The translations under genes were made by a program, and so were the position numbers. From the NCBI RefSeq assembly GCF_016213215.1, contig NZ_JACRAW010000148.1, positions 1-57,636 on the forward strand: DNA of 57,636 nucleotides, given 5' to 3'. Positions 1 through 8,339 of the stretch are shown piece after piece. The stretch is from Bradyrhizobium sp. Lineage in GTDB: Bacteria > Pseudomonadota > Alphaproteobacteria > Rhizobiales > Xanthobacteraceae. The notes below the pieces were generated by a model, which saw only the letters and a program-made list of their open reading frames with translations, was not told the DNA's origin and searched no databases. Numbering within the stretch: position 1 is the stretch's first letter; each line of letters opens with the position of its first letter.

Positions 1-323
1 TACCGATCCGCAGCATTGGCTCGGAGTATTTCCATTATGACGAAAGCCGCCACGCGCTGGTCGGCTCACGCAGCGGTGCCATGCACCGGCTGGGTGACGT
101 GGTCGACGTGCGTCTGGTAGAAGCGGCGCCAGTAGCGGGCGCGTTGCGCTTCGAGCTGTTGTCGCAGCCCGGGGCCACATCGCGCAGCCGCAGCCGCGAG
201 GGGCCTCCTCGCGAACGGAAGCCAGCCAAGGCCCGTCCTGGCCGCGCGGCAGGCGAGAAGAAGCACAAGCCGGAGAAGCGAAAGTCAGGCAAGTCGAAGA
301 AAGGCAAGTCATGGAAGCGATGA
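1..323 (+). CDS. rnr: Ribonuclease R, C-terminal end (partial)
   Basis: The frame is open from the left edge and ends at TGA 321-323. The first ~55 residues read as the end of an S1 RNA-binding domain, with the typical FHYDESRHALVG segment just before the last strands. They are followed by a ~50-residue tail very rich in Lys and Arg, as in RNase R, where such tails bind structured RNA. RNase R is a processive 3'-to-5' exoribonuclease that degrades rRNA fragments and structured mRNA in the cytoplasm. The catalytic RNB domain lies outside the window. The stop overlaps the next gene, so the two are probably cotranscribed. The identification rests on the S1 end, the basic tail and the downstream DUF983/NUDIX/rpmG order. 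Confidence 0.82.
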   Translation, partial: PIRSIGSEYFHYDESRHALVGSRSGAMHRLGDVVDVRLVEAAPVAGALRFELLSQPGATSRSRSREGPPRERKPAKARPGRAAGEKKHKPEKRKSGKSKKGKSWKR

Positions 324-751
324 GCATGGCTCCCAGGGTCTGGACTCGGCAGACCGGGCTGGTCGAAAAGCGGGACGTGTGGAGCGCGATGAAGCGCGGC
401 TTTCGCGGCCGCTGTCCGCGCTGCGGCGAAGGCAAGCTGTTCCGTGCCTTCCTGAAGACCGCCGACAATTGCTCGTCCTGCGGGCTCGATTTCACGCCAC
501 ATCGCGCCGACGACCTGCCCGCCTATCTCGTGATCGTGATTGTGGGCCACATCGTGGTGCCGGCCGTGCTCTGGATCGAGACCAACTACACGACACCGGT
601 CTGGCTGACCTTTGCAGCCTACCTGCCCTTCACGTTCTTCGCATCGCTGGCGCTATTGCAGCCGATCAAGGGCGCGGTGGTCGGCCTGCAATGGGCGCTG
701 CGCATGCACGGCTTTGACGACAATCCACCGGATGGTATTCCGCCGGTATGA
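311..751 (+). CDS. DUF983 family zinc-ribbon membrane protein
   Basis: This 146-residue protein has a four-cysteine zinc-ribbon-like module (C35-x2-C38 and C54-x2-C57) followed by two hydrophobic segments at about residues 71-90 and 97-118, which is the DUF983 layout. Its function is not established; it is probably an inner-membrane protein with a cytoplasmic metal knuckle. It starts inside the 3' end of rnr. ATG 311 is used here, but ATG 320 gives a classic ATGA overlap with the rnr stop and a nearby GGAA, so translation is probably coupled from one of the two. A NUDIX hydrolase gene follows after 34 bp. Confidence 0.85.
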   Translation: MEAMSMAPRVWTRQTGLVEKRDVWSAMKRGFRGRCPRCGEGKLFRAFLKTADNCSSCGLDFTPHRADDLPAYLVIVIVGHIVVPAVLWIETNYTTPVWLTFAAYLPFTFFASLALLQPIKGAVVGLQWALRMHGFDDNPPDGIPPV

Positions 752-785
752 TGAGAACAAACAACAAGAGAGTTTGGGGCTGGAA

Positions 786-1538
786 ATGACGGAAGCGGCG
801 CAGGTAGCCAAAGAAGAAAAGGCGGAAGAGAAGGAAGCCGATCACCATCCGTATTTCCGCCCGAAGGACGCGGCGACGCTGATCCTGGTGGATCGCAGGG
901 GCCCCATTCCCAAGGTTCTGGTCGGCAGGCGGCACGACAAGGTGGTGTTCATGCCCGGCAAGTTCGTCTTCCCCGGCGGCCGCGTCGACAAGACGGACCA
1001 TCGTGTGCCGGTCGCGGCGCCGATCCCGCAAGAGCTCGAGGCCAATCTGTTGAAGGGAAGCCCGAAAATCGCGCCGTCGCGGGCCAAGTCGCTCGCGATC
1101 GCGGCGATCCGCGAGGCTTGCGAGGAAACCGGCCTGTGCCTGGGCCGCAAGATCGAAGGGACGACGCAAGAGCTCGATGGCGCGTGGAAGCCATTTGCCG
1201 ATGCGGGCCTGTTGCCTGATCCATCCGGCCTGTTCCTGATCGCGCGCGCCATCACCCCGCCGGGTCGCGTGCGGCGTTTCGATACGCGTTTCTTCACGGC
1301 GGATGCCTCCGCCATCACCCACCGCGTCGAGGGCGTGGTGCATGCGGATGCGGAACTGGTCGAACTCGTCTGGGTAGAACTCGGCTCCAGGCCGCTCGCC
1401 GATCTTCATGCAATGACCAAGAACGTGCTCGGCGAACTGGACCGCCGCCTTTCCACTGGCCCGCTGCGGCACGATGCGCCGGTGCCGTTCTTCCACTTCT
1501 ACGGCGGCAAGATGCACAAGGACATTCTGGGGGGCTAG
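786..1538 (+). CDS. NUDIX hydrolase
   Basis: The 250-residue product carries a NUDIX core: FPGG at 62-65 and REACEETGL at 109-117, where the catalytic glutamates that hold Mg2+ lie. The spacing between the glycine part and the REUXEE part is longer than in classical NUDIX boxes because of a ~40-residue insert, as in NUDT7/8/19-like and several alphaproteobacterial members. The family cleaves nucleoside diphosphates linked to another group; the substrate cannot be told here. I chose ATG 786 because the upstream in-frame extension runs back into DUF983 in another frame and does not look coding. The first ~20 residues are charged and probably disordered. It follows DUF983 closely, suggesting one operon. 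Confidence 0.85.
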   Translation: MTEAAQVAKEEKAEEKEADHHPYFRPKDAATLILVDRRGPIPKVLVGRRHDKVVFMPGKFVFPGGRVDKTDHRVPVAAPIPQELEANLLKGSPKIAPSRAKSLAIAAIREACEETGLCLGRKIEGTTQELDGAWKPFADAGLLPDPSGLFLIARAITPPGRVRRFDTRFFTADASAITHRVEGVVHADAELVELVWVELGSRPLADLHAMTKNVLGELDRRLSTGPLRHDAPVPFFHFYGGKMHKDILGG

Positions 1539-1724
1539 CGCCTCCGCGTCGTTCGTCATTTCCGCGGCATCGCACAGCAATGAACCCCTAACTGGAATGG
1601 TGCGAGATTATTCCGGGTTCGCGCTCACGCGCGGCCCGGAAAGACGCGAAAGGGCCTCCCACGGCCCGAAAAGCCTTCTTTCAGCCCTTAACGGCGGAAA
1701 ATGCGGTCGTTTACCTCCAAAACC

Positions 1725-1752
1725 TTGACTTTGGGCGTTTTGCGGCTAGGTT
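1725..1752 (+). promoter_or_regulatory. Probable sigma-70-type promoter of rpmG
   Basis: TTGACT at 1725-1730 and TAGGTT at 1747-1752 are separated by 16 bp and lie ~65 bp before the rpmG start. The -35 is good and the -10 is weak, as is common in this group. This is a prediction from sequence only. Confidence 0.45.
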
Positions 1753-1815
1753 GCCGGCCAACTGCGGGCCGATTGGCCGGCTCCCGATACCCCACCATTT
1801 CCAGAGGTCCTGAAC

Positions 1816-1983
1816 ATGGCCAAAGCGGTCACCATCAAGGTCAAACTCGTGTCCTCGGCGGACACCGGCTTCTACTACGTCGCCAAGAAGAATTCGCGCA
1901 CCATGACCGAGAAGCTGGTCAAGAAGAAGTACGACCCGGTCGCGCGCAAGCACGTCGAATTCCGCGAAGCCAAGATCAAGTAA
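1816..1983 (+). CDS. rpmG: 50S ribosomal protein L33
   Basis: A 55-codon gene starting MAKAVTIKVKLVSSADTGFY and ending EFREAKIK, which is the L33 family from end to end. L33 sits on the large ribosomal subunit near the E site. This is the non-zinc form: the two CxxC pairs of the zinc-binding type are absent. AGAGG nine bases before ATG 1816 supports the start. A promoter lies upstream and a strong terminator directly follows, so rpmG is probably a single-gene unit. Confidence 0.97.
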   Translation: MAKAVTIKVKLVSSADTGFYYVAKKNSRTMTEKLVKKKYDPVARKHVEFREAKIK

Positions 1984-2006
1984 GGGCGGATACCTACCGA
2001 CTTCGG

Positions 2007-2033
2007 CGGGGCCCTGGCGGCCCCGTTTTTATT
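2007..2033 (+). terminator. Rho-independent terminator of rpmG
   Basis: A perfect 7-bp GC stem (CGGGGCC at 2007-2013 with GGCCCCG at 2019-2025) and 5-base loop precede TTTTTATTT. It lies 24 bp after the rpmG stop. Its T-tract touches the last codon of the convergent MFS gene. Confidence 0.9.
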
Positions 2034-3259
2034 TACGCCGTCCGCAATAGCGGCGGCGCCGTTGGCCGGATCAGCGCAAAGGCGACCTGGACGATCCCTG
2101 CCGACAAACCCACCGCGACGCCGATCTGCCAGGCCAGCGTGTAGGAGCCGAGCGCGTCATAGATCAGCCCGCCGCCATAGGCCCCGACGAAGCTGCCGAC
2201 CTGGTGGCTCATGAAGGCCAGCCCCTGGATCATCGCTTGCCATTGCAGGCCGAACATTTCCGCGACTGCGCCGGCGACCAGGGGGCCAACGCCGAGCCAC
2301 AGGAATCCCATCAGCGCGCCGAACACCAGCGTCGACGTCGGCGACGGCGGCACCATGAAATACCAGGCGAGCACCAGCGAGCGCGCAACATAAATGCCGC
2401 CGAGCAGCGCAAGCTTGTTCCAGCGCTGGCCTGCCCAGCCGAAGAACAGGGAGCCCAGCACATTGAAGCCGCCGATGACGCCGAGCGTCTGCGCGCTCAG
2501 CATCGGATCCATGCCGCAGATCGAAAGATAGGACGGCAGGTGTGTCGTGATGAACACGAGCTGCATGCCGCAGACGAAATATGCCGCCGTCATCACGGTG
2601 AAGGAGGCGTTGCCGAATGCGGTCATCGTCGCTTCAGTCGCCGAAACATCGCCGATGCCCTTCACCTTCGGCAATGGAACGCGGTCAACCCGGCCCGCGA
2701 ACCAGGCCGCCGGCAGCATGAAGAGCGACAGAATGAGGAAACCGACGAGGCCGATGCGCCAGCCATAGCCTTCACTCAGCGCCTGGCCTATCGGCGCCGA
2801 TAGCAGCGCGCCCAGCGAGCCCGCCGCGGAGACGATGCCGAGCACCGTGCTGCGCACGCCCTCGGGCGCCGCGCGGGCCGCGACCGACATCGCCATCGCG
2901 GCCGCGGTACAGGCGAGCGAGGTACCGATCAGGACTCCCGCCCCCAGCATCAAGCTGATCATGCCCTGGGCGCCCGCCATCAGCGCCAGCCCTGCGATGT
3001 AAAGAAGCGCGCCTGCCATCATGATGGCACGAAAGCCGTGGCGCACCGTCAGCGCGCCTGCGAGCGGTTGCAGGAATCCCCAGGCGAGGTTCTGCACGGC
3101 GATGGCAAGGGTAAAGTCGGAGACGCTGATGCCGACATCCTGGGTCAATGGCTGCAGGAAGATCCCGAGACTCTGCCGCAGGCCCATGCTGAGCGTCAGC
3201 ATCACCGAGGCGCCGATCAGGATCGGGAGCGTGGGACGGAGCGCTTGCAGCAGCGGCAT
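2033..3259 (-). CDS. MFS transporter under TetR control
   Basis: The 408-residue protein has about 12 hydrophobic segments and the glycine- and arginine-rich loop between the second and third segments seen in major facilitator proteins. The N-terminal RQSLGIFLQPLTQDVGIS region resembles the oxalate/formate-antiporter-like branch, but the substrate cannot be assigned. ATG 3259 is preferred over ATG 3277 because GGGGAG stands ten bases before it. The gene is divergent from a TetR-family regulator with two matching operators between them, so it is most likely repressed by that regulator and induced by its ligand. Probably an inner-membrane drug or metabolite exporter. Confidence 0.85.
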   Translation of the reverse strand: MPLLQALRPTLPILIGASVMLTLSMGLRQSLGIFLQPLTQDVGISVSDFTLAIAVQNLAWGFLQPLAGALTVRHGFRAIMMAGALLYIAGLALMAGAQGMISLMLGAGVLIGTSLACTAAAMAMSVAARAAPEGVRSTVLGIVSAAGSLGALLSAPIGQALSEGYGWRIGLVGFLILSLFMLPAAWFAGRVDRVPLPKVKGIGDVSATEATMTAFGNASFTVMTAAYFVCGMQLVFITTHLPSYLSICGMDPMLSAQTLGVIGGFNVLGSLFFGWAGQRWNKLALLGGIYVARSLVLAWYFMVPPSPTSTLVFGALMGFLWLGVGPLVAGAVAEMFGLQWQAMIQGLAFMSHQVGSFVGAYGGGLIYDALGSYTLAWQIGVAVGLSAGIVQVAFALIRPTAPPLLRTA

Positions 3260-3324
3260 GGTTGTGGTTCTCCCCATTTTTCACGCCGCCCAGGGGCGCG
3301 GCCTGCCGCCGCATCCGGCTTGAT

Positions 3325-3340
3325 TACACAGGTCGGTGTA
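3325..3340. promoter_or_regulatory. TetR operator copy 1
   Basis: TACACAGGTCGGTGTA is an imperfect inverted repeat with one mismatched pair (the G/C pairing partner of the inner arm). It lies just downstream of a possible leftward -10 (3342-3347, with TTGACA read on the minus strand at 3370-3365) and in the spacer of a possible rightward promoter (TTGATT, 17 bp, TAAGAA). Binding here would block both genes. Confidence 0.75.
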
Positions 3341-3378
3341 ATTAAGAATGAAAGCGACACACGCTGTCAAGCACCGAG

Positions 3379-3394
3379 TACACAGGTCTGTGTA
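3379..3394. promoter_or_regulatory. TetR operator copy 2
   Basis: TACACAGGTCTGTGTA is a perfect 7-bp inverted repeat around GT. It differs from copy 1 by a single base and lies 54 bp from it, close to five helical turns. It ends on the base before ATG 3395 of the regulator, so it also covers the place where a ribosome-binding site would normally be. Confidence 0.8.
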
Positions 3395-4024
3395 ATGGCT
3401 GCCGGCACGAAAACGGATATGAAGGAGCGGATCCTCGAGACGGCCGACCGGCTGTTCTATCTGCAGGGCATCCGCGCCATCGGTGTCGACACGATTGCGG
3501 CCGAGATCGGCATCAGCAAGCGCACGCTCTACAACCACTTCCCGTCCAAGGATGCGTTGATAACGGCCTATCTCGAGCGCCGCTTCGTCCGCCCGCCGCC
3601 ATCGGAGCCGAGGCCCTCGGCCAGGACTGCCGTCGAGCAGATCCTGGCGACCTTCGATTCGCTGGAGCGGCGCTTTGCCTCGCGCGATTTCCGCGGCTGC
3701 CCCTTCGTCAACGCGGTGGCGGAGCTCGGCGAAGAGGACCGCGCGGTGAAGAGGATCGCCAAGGCGTTCAAGGAAAGCCGCAGGCTGTGGTTCCGCGACC
3801 GCCTGACGGCGCTCGGGGTCACGGACGCAGACGCGCTCGCAACCCAGCTCGTTCTGCTGGTCGACGGCTCCATCGCGCAGGACCTCGTGCGCGACGATCC
3901 GGCGATGGCGCGTGCGGCCAAGGAAGCCGCCACGGTGCTGCTGAGGAATGCGGGCGTGGATGTGGGAGATGATGCGGCACCGGGGAAGACGCCGTTAAAA
4001 TCAAAAAAGCGCTCTCCTGAGTGA
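3395..4024 (+). CDS. TetR/AcrR family transcriptional regulator
   Basis: The 209-residue protein has an N-terminal TetR helix-turn-helix (residues ~10-56, with VDTIAAEIGISKRTLYNHF at ~31-49) and a variable ligand-binding C-terminal part. Family members bind palindromic operators as dimers and release DNA when a small molecule binds. The divergent MFS gene and two near-identical operators make local autoregulation very likely. The start is uncertain: ATG 3395 touches operator copy 2 and lacks a ribosome-binding site, and ATG 3419 also lacks one. Leaderless or weak initiation is possible. The last residues are Lys-rich and probably unstructured. Confidence 0.9.
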   Translation: MAAGTKTDMKERILETADRLFYLQGIRAIGVDTIAAEIGISKRTLYNHFPSKDALITAYLERRFVRPPPSEPRPSARTAVEQILATFDSLERRFASRDFRGCPFVNAVAELGEEDRAVKRIAKAFKESRRLWFRDRLTALGVTDADALATQLVLLVDGSIAQDLVRDDPAMARAAKEAATVLLRNAGVDVGDDAAPGKTPLKSKKRSPE

Positions 4025-4049
4025 ATATTGTCGTCAATGCGAAAGCGGG

Positions 4050-4132
4050 TGATCCAGTTTTCCAGAGACAGCATGATCCAGTCGAGAGGTCGCGGCATAC
4101 TGGATGCCCCGCTTTCGCGGGGCATGACGACC
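4050..4132. repeat. Intergenic palindromic element between convergent genes
   Basis: This segment between the tetR and pleD 3' ends holds a perfect hairpin (ATGCCCCGC 4104-4112, loop TTTC, GCGGGGCAT 4117-4125) and two partial GATCCAG/CTGGAT motifs. It resembles degraded Bradyrhizobium-type intergenic repeats and could also act as a two-way terminator, although no T-tract follows. Confidence 0.5.
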
Positions 4133-4173
4133 AACGATGTGGAAGACGATGCGTCTGCAACGCGCGACTACAA

Positions 4174-5547
<1,374 letters not shown>

Positions 5548-5560
5548 CGAAACTCACTCC

Positions 5561-5926
5561 CTACCCGATGAAACGGCGAACCGTTTCGATAAACTTGCCG
5601 ACCGAGATCGGCTTGGAAAGATAGGCCTCGCAGCCGCCCTCGCGGATGCGCTCCTCGTCGCCCTTCATGGCGAATGCGGTAACGGCGACCACCGGAATGG
5701 CGCGCAGCTCCGGATCGTCCTTGATCCAGCGCGTGACCTCGAGCCCGGACACCTGCGGCAGCTGAATATCCATCAGCACGAGGTCGGGACGCATCTTGCG
5801 AACGAGATCGAGCGCCTCATACCCGTTGGAGGTGCCTGAGGTCTGGTAGCCGTGCGCCTCCAGAAGATCGCGAAAGAGCTTCATGTTCAGCTCGTTGTCC
5901 TCGACGATCAGGACGGTCTTTCCCAT
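5561..5926 (-). CDS. divK: Single-domain response regulator DivK
   Basis: This is a 121-residue lone receiver domain: acid pair E9-D10, phospho-acceptor D53, switch Thr at ~83 and K105 in LSKP. It has no output domain. In the Caulobacter/Brucella cell-division circuit DivK is phosphorylated or dephosphorylated by DivJ and PleC and controls the DivL-CckA-CtrA pathway. Pairing with pleD directly downstream supports the name over other single-domain regulators. AGGAGGGACGGG before ATG 5926 is a strong ribosome-binding site. Confidence 0.94.
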   Translation of the reverse strand: MGKTVLIVEDNELNMKLFRDLLEAHGYQTSGTSNGYEALDLVRKMRPDLVLMDIQLPQVSGLEVTRWIKDDPELRAIPVVAVTAFAMKGDEERIREGGCEAYLSKPISVGKFIETVRRFIG

Positions 5927-6139
5927 CCCGTCCCTCCTCTTTCCAACGAAGACGATTCCGACATTTCATGTCCCGGGCGCGCCATTGGGCCGCGCTTGGA
6001 AAAACTGAATTCAAACTAGCCGCAGATTCGCTCTAACCCGTTAAACCGAAGGGCCAACTTTCTGCGATGTGGTTTCCGCTTGCTTGAACGCACTCCCCAG
6101 ACTCGGGCATGATCATCCCAAATTAGAGACCATAAGTTA

Positions 6140-6460
6140 ATGGAAAGGCAAACCGCCCCGTTGAAAAAGCCTGTTCAAAACCCCCGTGAAGTGGCTGAAA
6201 TCGTTGCGATTCAGGCCCTTTCTTTCGTCGCCGGCGACCCCGAACGGCTGGGGTTATTCCTGGCTGAAACAGGCATTGGTCCGGACACCCTGCGCAACGC
6301 GGCGAGCGACCCGAATTTCCTCGTCAGCGTTCTCGACTTCGTGATGCGCGACGACGCCACCGTACAGGCTTTTGCGAGCGTATCGCAACTCCATCCAACC
6401 AATATCGCGGCGGCGCGGCAATTGCTGGGCGATCCGCAGTGGGAGCGCGATGCGCCGTGA
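6140..6460 (+). CDS. DUF3572 family protein
   Basis: The 106-residue soluble protein matches the DUF3572 family of alphaproteobacteria: a segment A-x-E-I-V-A-I-Q-A-L-x-F-x-A near residue 20, and a conserved LxFFLxETG-like stretch. Its function is unknown. Its stop codon TGA 6458-6460 overlaps the GTG start of DNA polymerase IV, so translation is probably coupled. It is divergent from divK across a 213-bp gap that must hold promoters for both. Confidence 0.8.
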   Translation: MERQTAPLKKPVQNPREVAEIVAIQALSFVAGDPERLGLFLAETGIGPDTLRNAASDPNFLVSVLDFVMRDDATVQAFASVSQLHPTNIAAARQLLGDPQWERDAP

Positions 6461-7758
6461 GCGCCTCACCACCAGGCGGAGCCGGCGGACCGACGTGCTT
6501 CTGCCGCGACTGCCTGGCTGATCTCGACATCGGCGCGCGGCGTTGCTCCCGGTGCGGTTCCCCTCGCCTCGCGCGTCATCCGCAGCTTGCAACCCTCACC
6601 ATCGCCCATATCGACTGCGACGCGTTCTACGCCACCATCGAGAAGCGCGACAACCCGGAACTCGCCGACAAGCCGGTGATCATCGGCGGCGGCAAGCGCG
6701 GCGTGGTGTCGGCGGCCTGCTACATCGCGCGAACCTATGGCGTGCACTCGGCCATGCCGATGTTCAAGGCCCTGGCGCTGTGCCCGCACGCGACCGTGAT
6801 TCGTCCCGACATGGCGAAATATGTCCGGGTCGGACGCGAGGTGCGCCAAGCCATGCAGGCGCTGACGCCACTGGTCGAGCCGCTTTCGATCGATGAGGCC
6901 TTCCTCGACCTGTCCGGCACGGAGCGCGTCCACGGCGCCATTCCGGCCAAGGTGCTGGCCCGCTTTGCACGCGAGGTCGAGCGCGACATCGGCATCAGCG
7001 TTTCGGTCGGGCTTTCCAGTAACAAGTTCCTGGCCAAGATCGCCTCCGACCTCGACAAGCCGAGAGGCTTTGCGACGCTCGATCAGGAACAGGCCCGTGT
7101 CATGCTCGCGGAGAAACCGGTCGGCTTCATTTTCGGCGTCGGCCCTGCCACCCAGGAGCGGCTGGTCCAGCGCGGCTTCCGAACGATCGGAGACCTGCAG
7201 CGCGCCGACGAGATCGAGTTGATGCGGCAGTTCCCGACCGACGGCCGCAGGCTGTGGCGCCTCGCCCGCGGCATCGACGACCGCCGTGTCGTGCCGGACC
7301 GCGGCGCCAAGACCATCTCCAACGAAACGACGTTCGAAACCGATATTCGCGACTTCGTCACGCTGGAGAAAGTGCTGTGGCGCCTTTCGGAGAAAGTCTC
7401 CTCGCGCCTGAAAAACAGCGAGCTCGCCGGCTCGACCATCACACTGAAACTGAAGACCGCCGATTTCCGTCAGCGCACGCGCTCGCAATCGATCGGCGCG
7501 CCGACGCAGCTGGCCGCGAAGATCTTCACGGTGTGCCGGGAATTGCTGACCAGGGAGATCGACGGCACGGCCTTCCGATTGATGGGCGCCGGCGTCAGCG
7601 CGCTGCGGCCGGGATTGCAGGCCGATGATACCGACCTGCTCGACCGCCGCTCCGCCAATGCCGAACGCGCGATGGACAGCTTGCGGAAGAAGTTCGGGGA
7701 TGCCGCGGTCATCCGCGGCATCGCCTATGACGGACCGGAAAAGGCGGAACACGACTGA
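6457..7758 (+). CDS. dinB: DNA polymerase IV with N-terminal cysteine-rich segment
   Basis: This is a 433-residue Y-family translesion polymerase. Catalytic acids are in HIDCDAF (D53, D55) and SIDEAF (D146, E147); the little-finger domain follows residue ~290. It copies past damaged bases in the cytoplasm with low fidelity. GTG 6457 is chosen because GGGAG lies upstream and it overlaps the DUF3572 stop as GTGA; GTG 6439 is the alternative. The first ~45 residues precede the normal polymerase fold and hold five cysteines (C14, C16, C19, C30, C33) in a zinc-ribbon-like pattern, seen as far as I recall in rhizobial DinB relatives but not in the E. coli enzyme. No LexA box was recognised upstream. 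Confidence 0.93.
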   Translation: MSASPPGGAGGPTCFCRDCLADLDIGARRCSRCGSPRLARHPQLATLTIAHIDCDAFYATIEKRDNPELADKPVIIGGGKRGVVSAACYIARTYGVHSAMPMFKALALCPHATVIRPDMAKYVRVGREVRQAMQALTPLVEPLSIDEAFLDLSGTERVHGAIPAKVLARFAREVERDIGISVSVGLSSNKFLAKIASDLDKPRGFATLDQEQARVMLAEKPVGFIFGVGPATQERLVQRGFRTIGDLQRADEIELMRQFPTDGRRLWRLARGIDDRRVVPDRGAKTISNETTFETDIRDFVTLEKVLWRLSEKVSSRLKNSELAGSTITLKLKTADFRQRTRSQSIGAPTQLAAKIFTVCRELLTREIDGTAFRLMGAGVSALRPGLQADDTDLLDRRSANAERAMDSLRKKFGDAAVIRGIAYDGPEKAEHD

Positions 7759-7821
7759 GCGATGATCCCTTGCCGCGCCCCGGCATGACGGTGGCAGGCA
7801 TTGCGGACATTTTCTCAACGT

Positions 7822-7908
7822 CGTCATTGCGAGGAGCGACAGCGACGAAGCAATCCAGAGTCTTTCCGCGGAAAGATTCTGGATTGCTACGCTTGGCTCG
7901 CAATGACG
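7822..7908. repeat. Family A palindrome, copy 1
   Basis: An 87-bp long hairpin with outer arms CGTCATTGCGAGGAGCGA and TCGCAATGACG, and inner arms GCAATCCAGA and TCTGGATTGC. It lies 63 bp after dinB and 46 bp before the GIY-YIG gene. The 28 bp to its left (7794-7821) also recur left of copy 3. Confidence 0.9.
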
Positions 7909-7954
7909 GGTCAATAATGCTACCTTTCGTTGAACTGGAAGCGGGCGAACTGCG

Positions 7955-8242
7955 ATGAAGCAGGCTTGCGTTTACATGGTCGCCAATCGCCGGAATGGGA
8001 CGATCTACACTGGCGTTACGTCCAACCTCCCGCGCCGTGCTTATGAGCACCGCGAATGATTGGTGAAGGGCTTCTCCTTCAAATATGGATGCAAGATGCT
8101 CGTCTGGTACGAATTGCACGCTACCATGAATGATGCCATCACCCGTGAGAAGCAGATCAAGGCCGGAAGCCGCGCAAACAAGCTTGCATTGATTGAGAGT
8201 CTGAATCCTGATTGGAAAGATCTCTTTGGGACACTGGCATAG
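7955..8242 (+). pseudogene. GIY-YIG single-domain endonuclease broken by one stop codon
   Basis: Reading through codon 35 gives a 95-residue GIY-YIG protein: VYM at 6-8 and IYTGVT at 17-22 stand for the GIY and YIG motifs, NLPRRAYEHR carries the catalytic arginine, and TREKQIK carries the metal-binding glutamate. The size fits UPF0213/YhbQ-like small nucleases. TGA at 8057-8059 interrupts the frame where intact relatives, as I recall them, have Gly (a GGA-to-TGA change would explain it). The rest is intact, so the break is recent, or a sequencing error. A restart at TTG 8060 would lack the GIY-YIG core. Family A palindromes flank the gene 46 bp upstream and 6 bp downstream. The role of such small nucleases is not settled. 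Confidence 0.85.
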
Positions 8243-8248
8243 AGACCC

Positions 8249-8335
8249 CGTCATTGCGAGGAGCGATAGCGACGAAGCAATCCAGGCTGCCCCCGCGGAG
8301 GCATCCTGGATTGCTTCGCTTCGCTCGCAATGACG
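8249..8335. repeat. Family A palindrome, copy 2
   Basis: An 87-bp copy of the same hairpin, starting 6 bp after the stop of the GIY-YIG gene. Arms are near-perfect (CGTCATTGCGAGGAGCGA / TCGCTCGCAATGACG). It could act as the 3' end of that transcript. Confidence 0.9.
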
Positions 8336-8339
8336 AGTC

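Noticed and set aside
5927..6139. CtrA box between divK and DUF3572
   Set aside because: Several TTAA-like words exist but none at the seven-base spacing of TTAA-N7-TTAA.
8057..8059. TGA as selenocysteine in the GIY-YIG gene
   Set aside because: No SECIS-like hairpin directly after the TGA, and the family does not use selenocysteine; Gly at this place in relatives fits a simple mutation.
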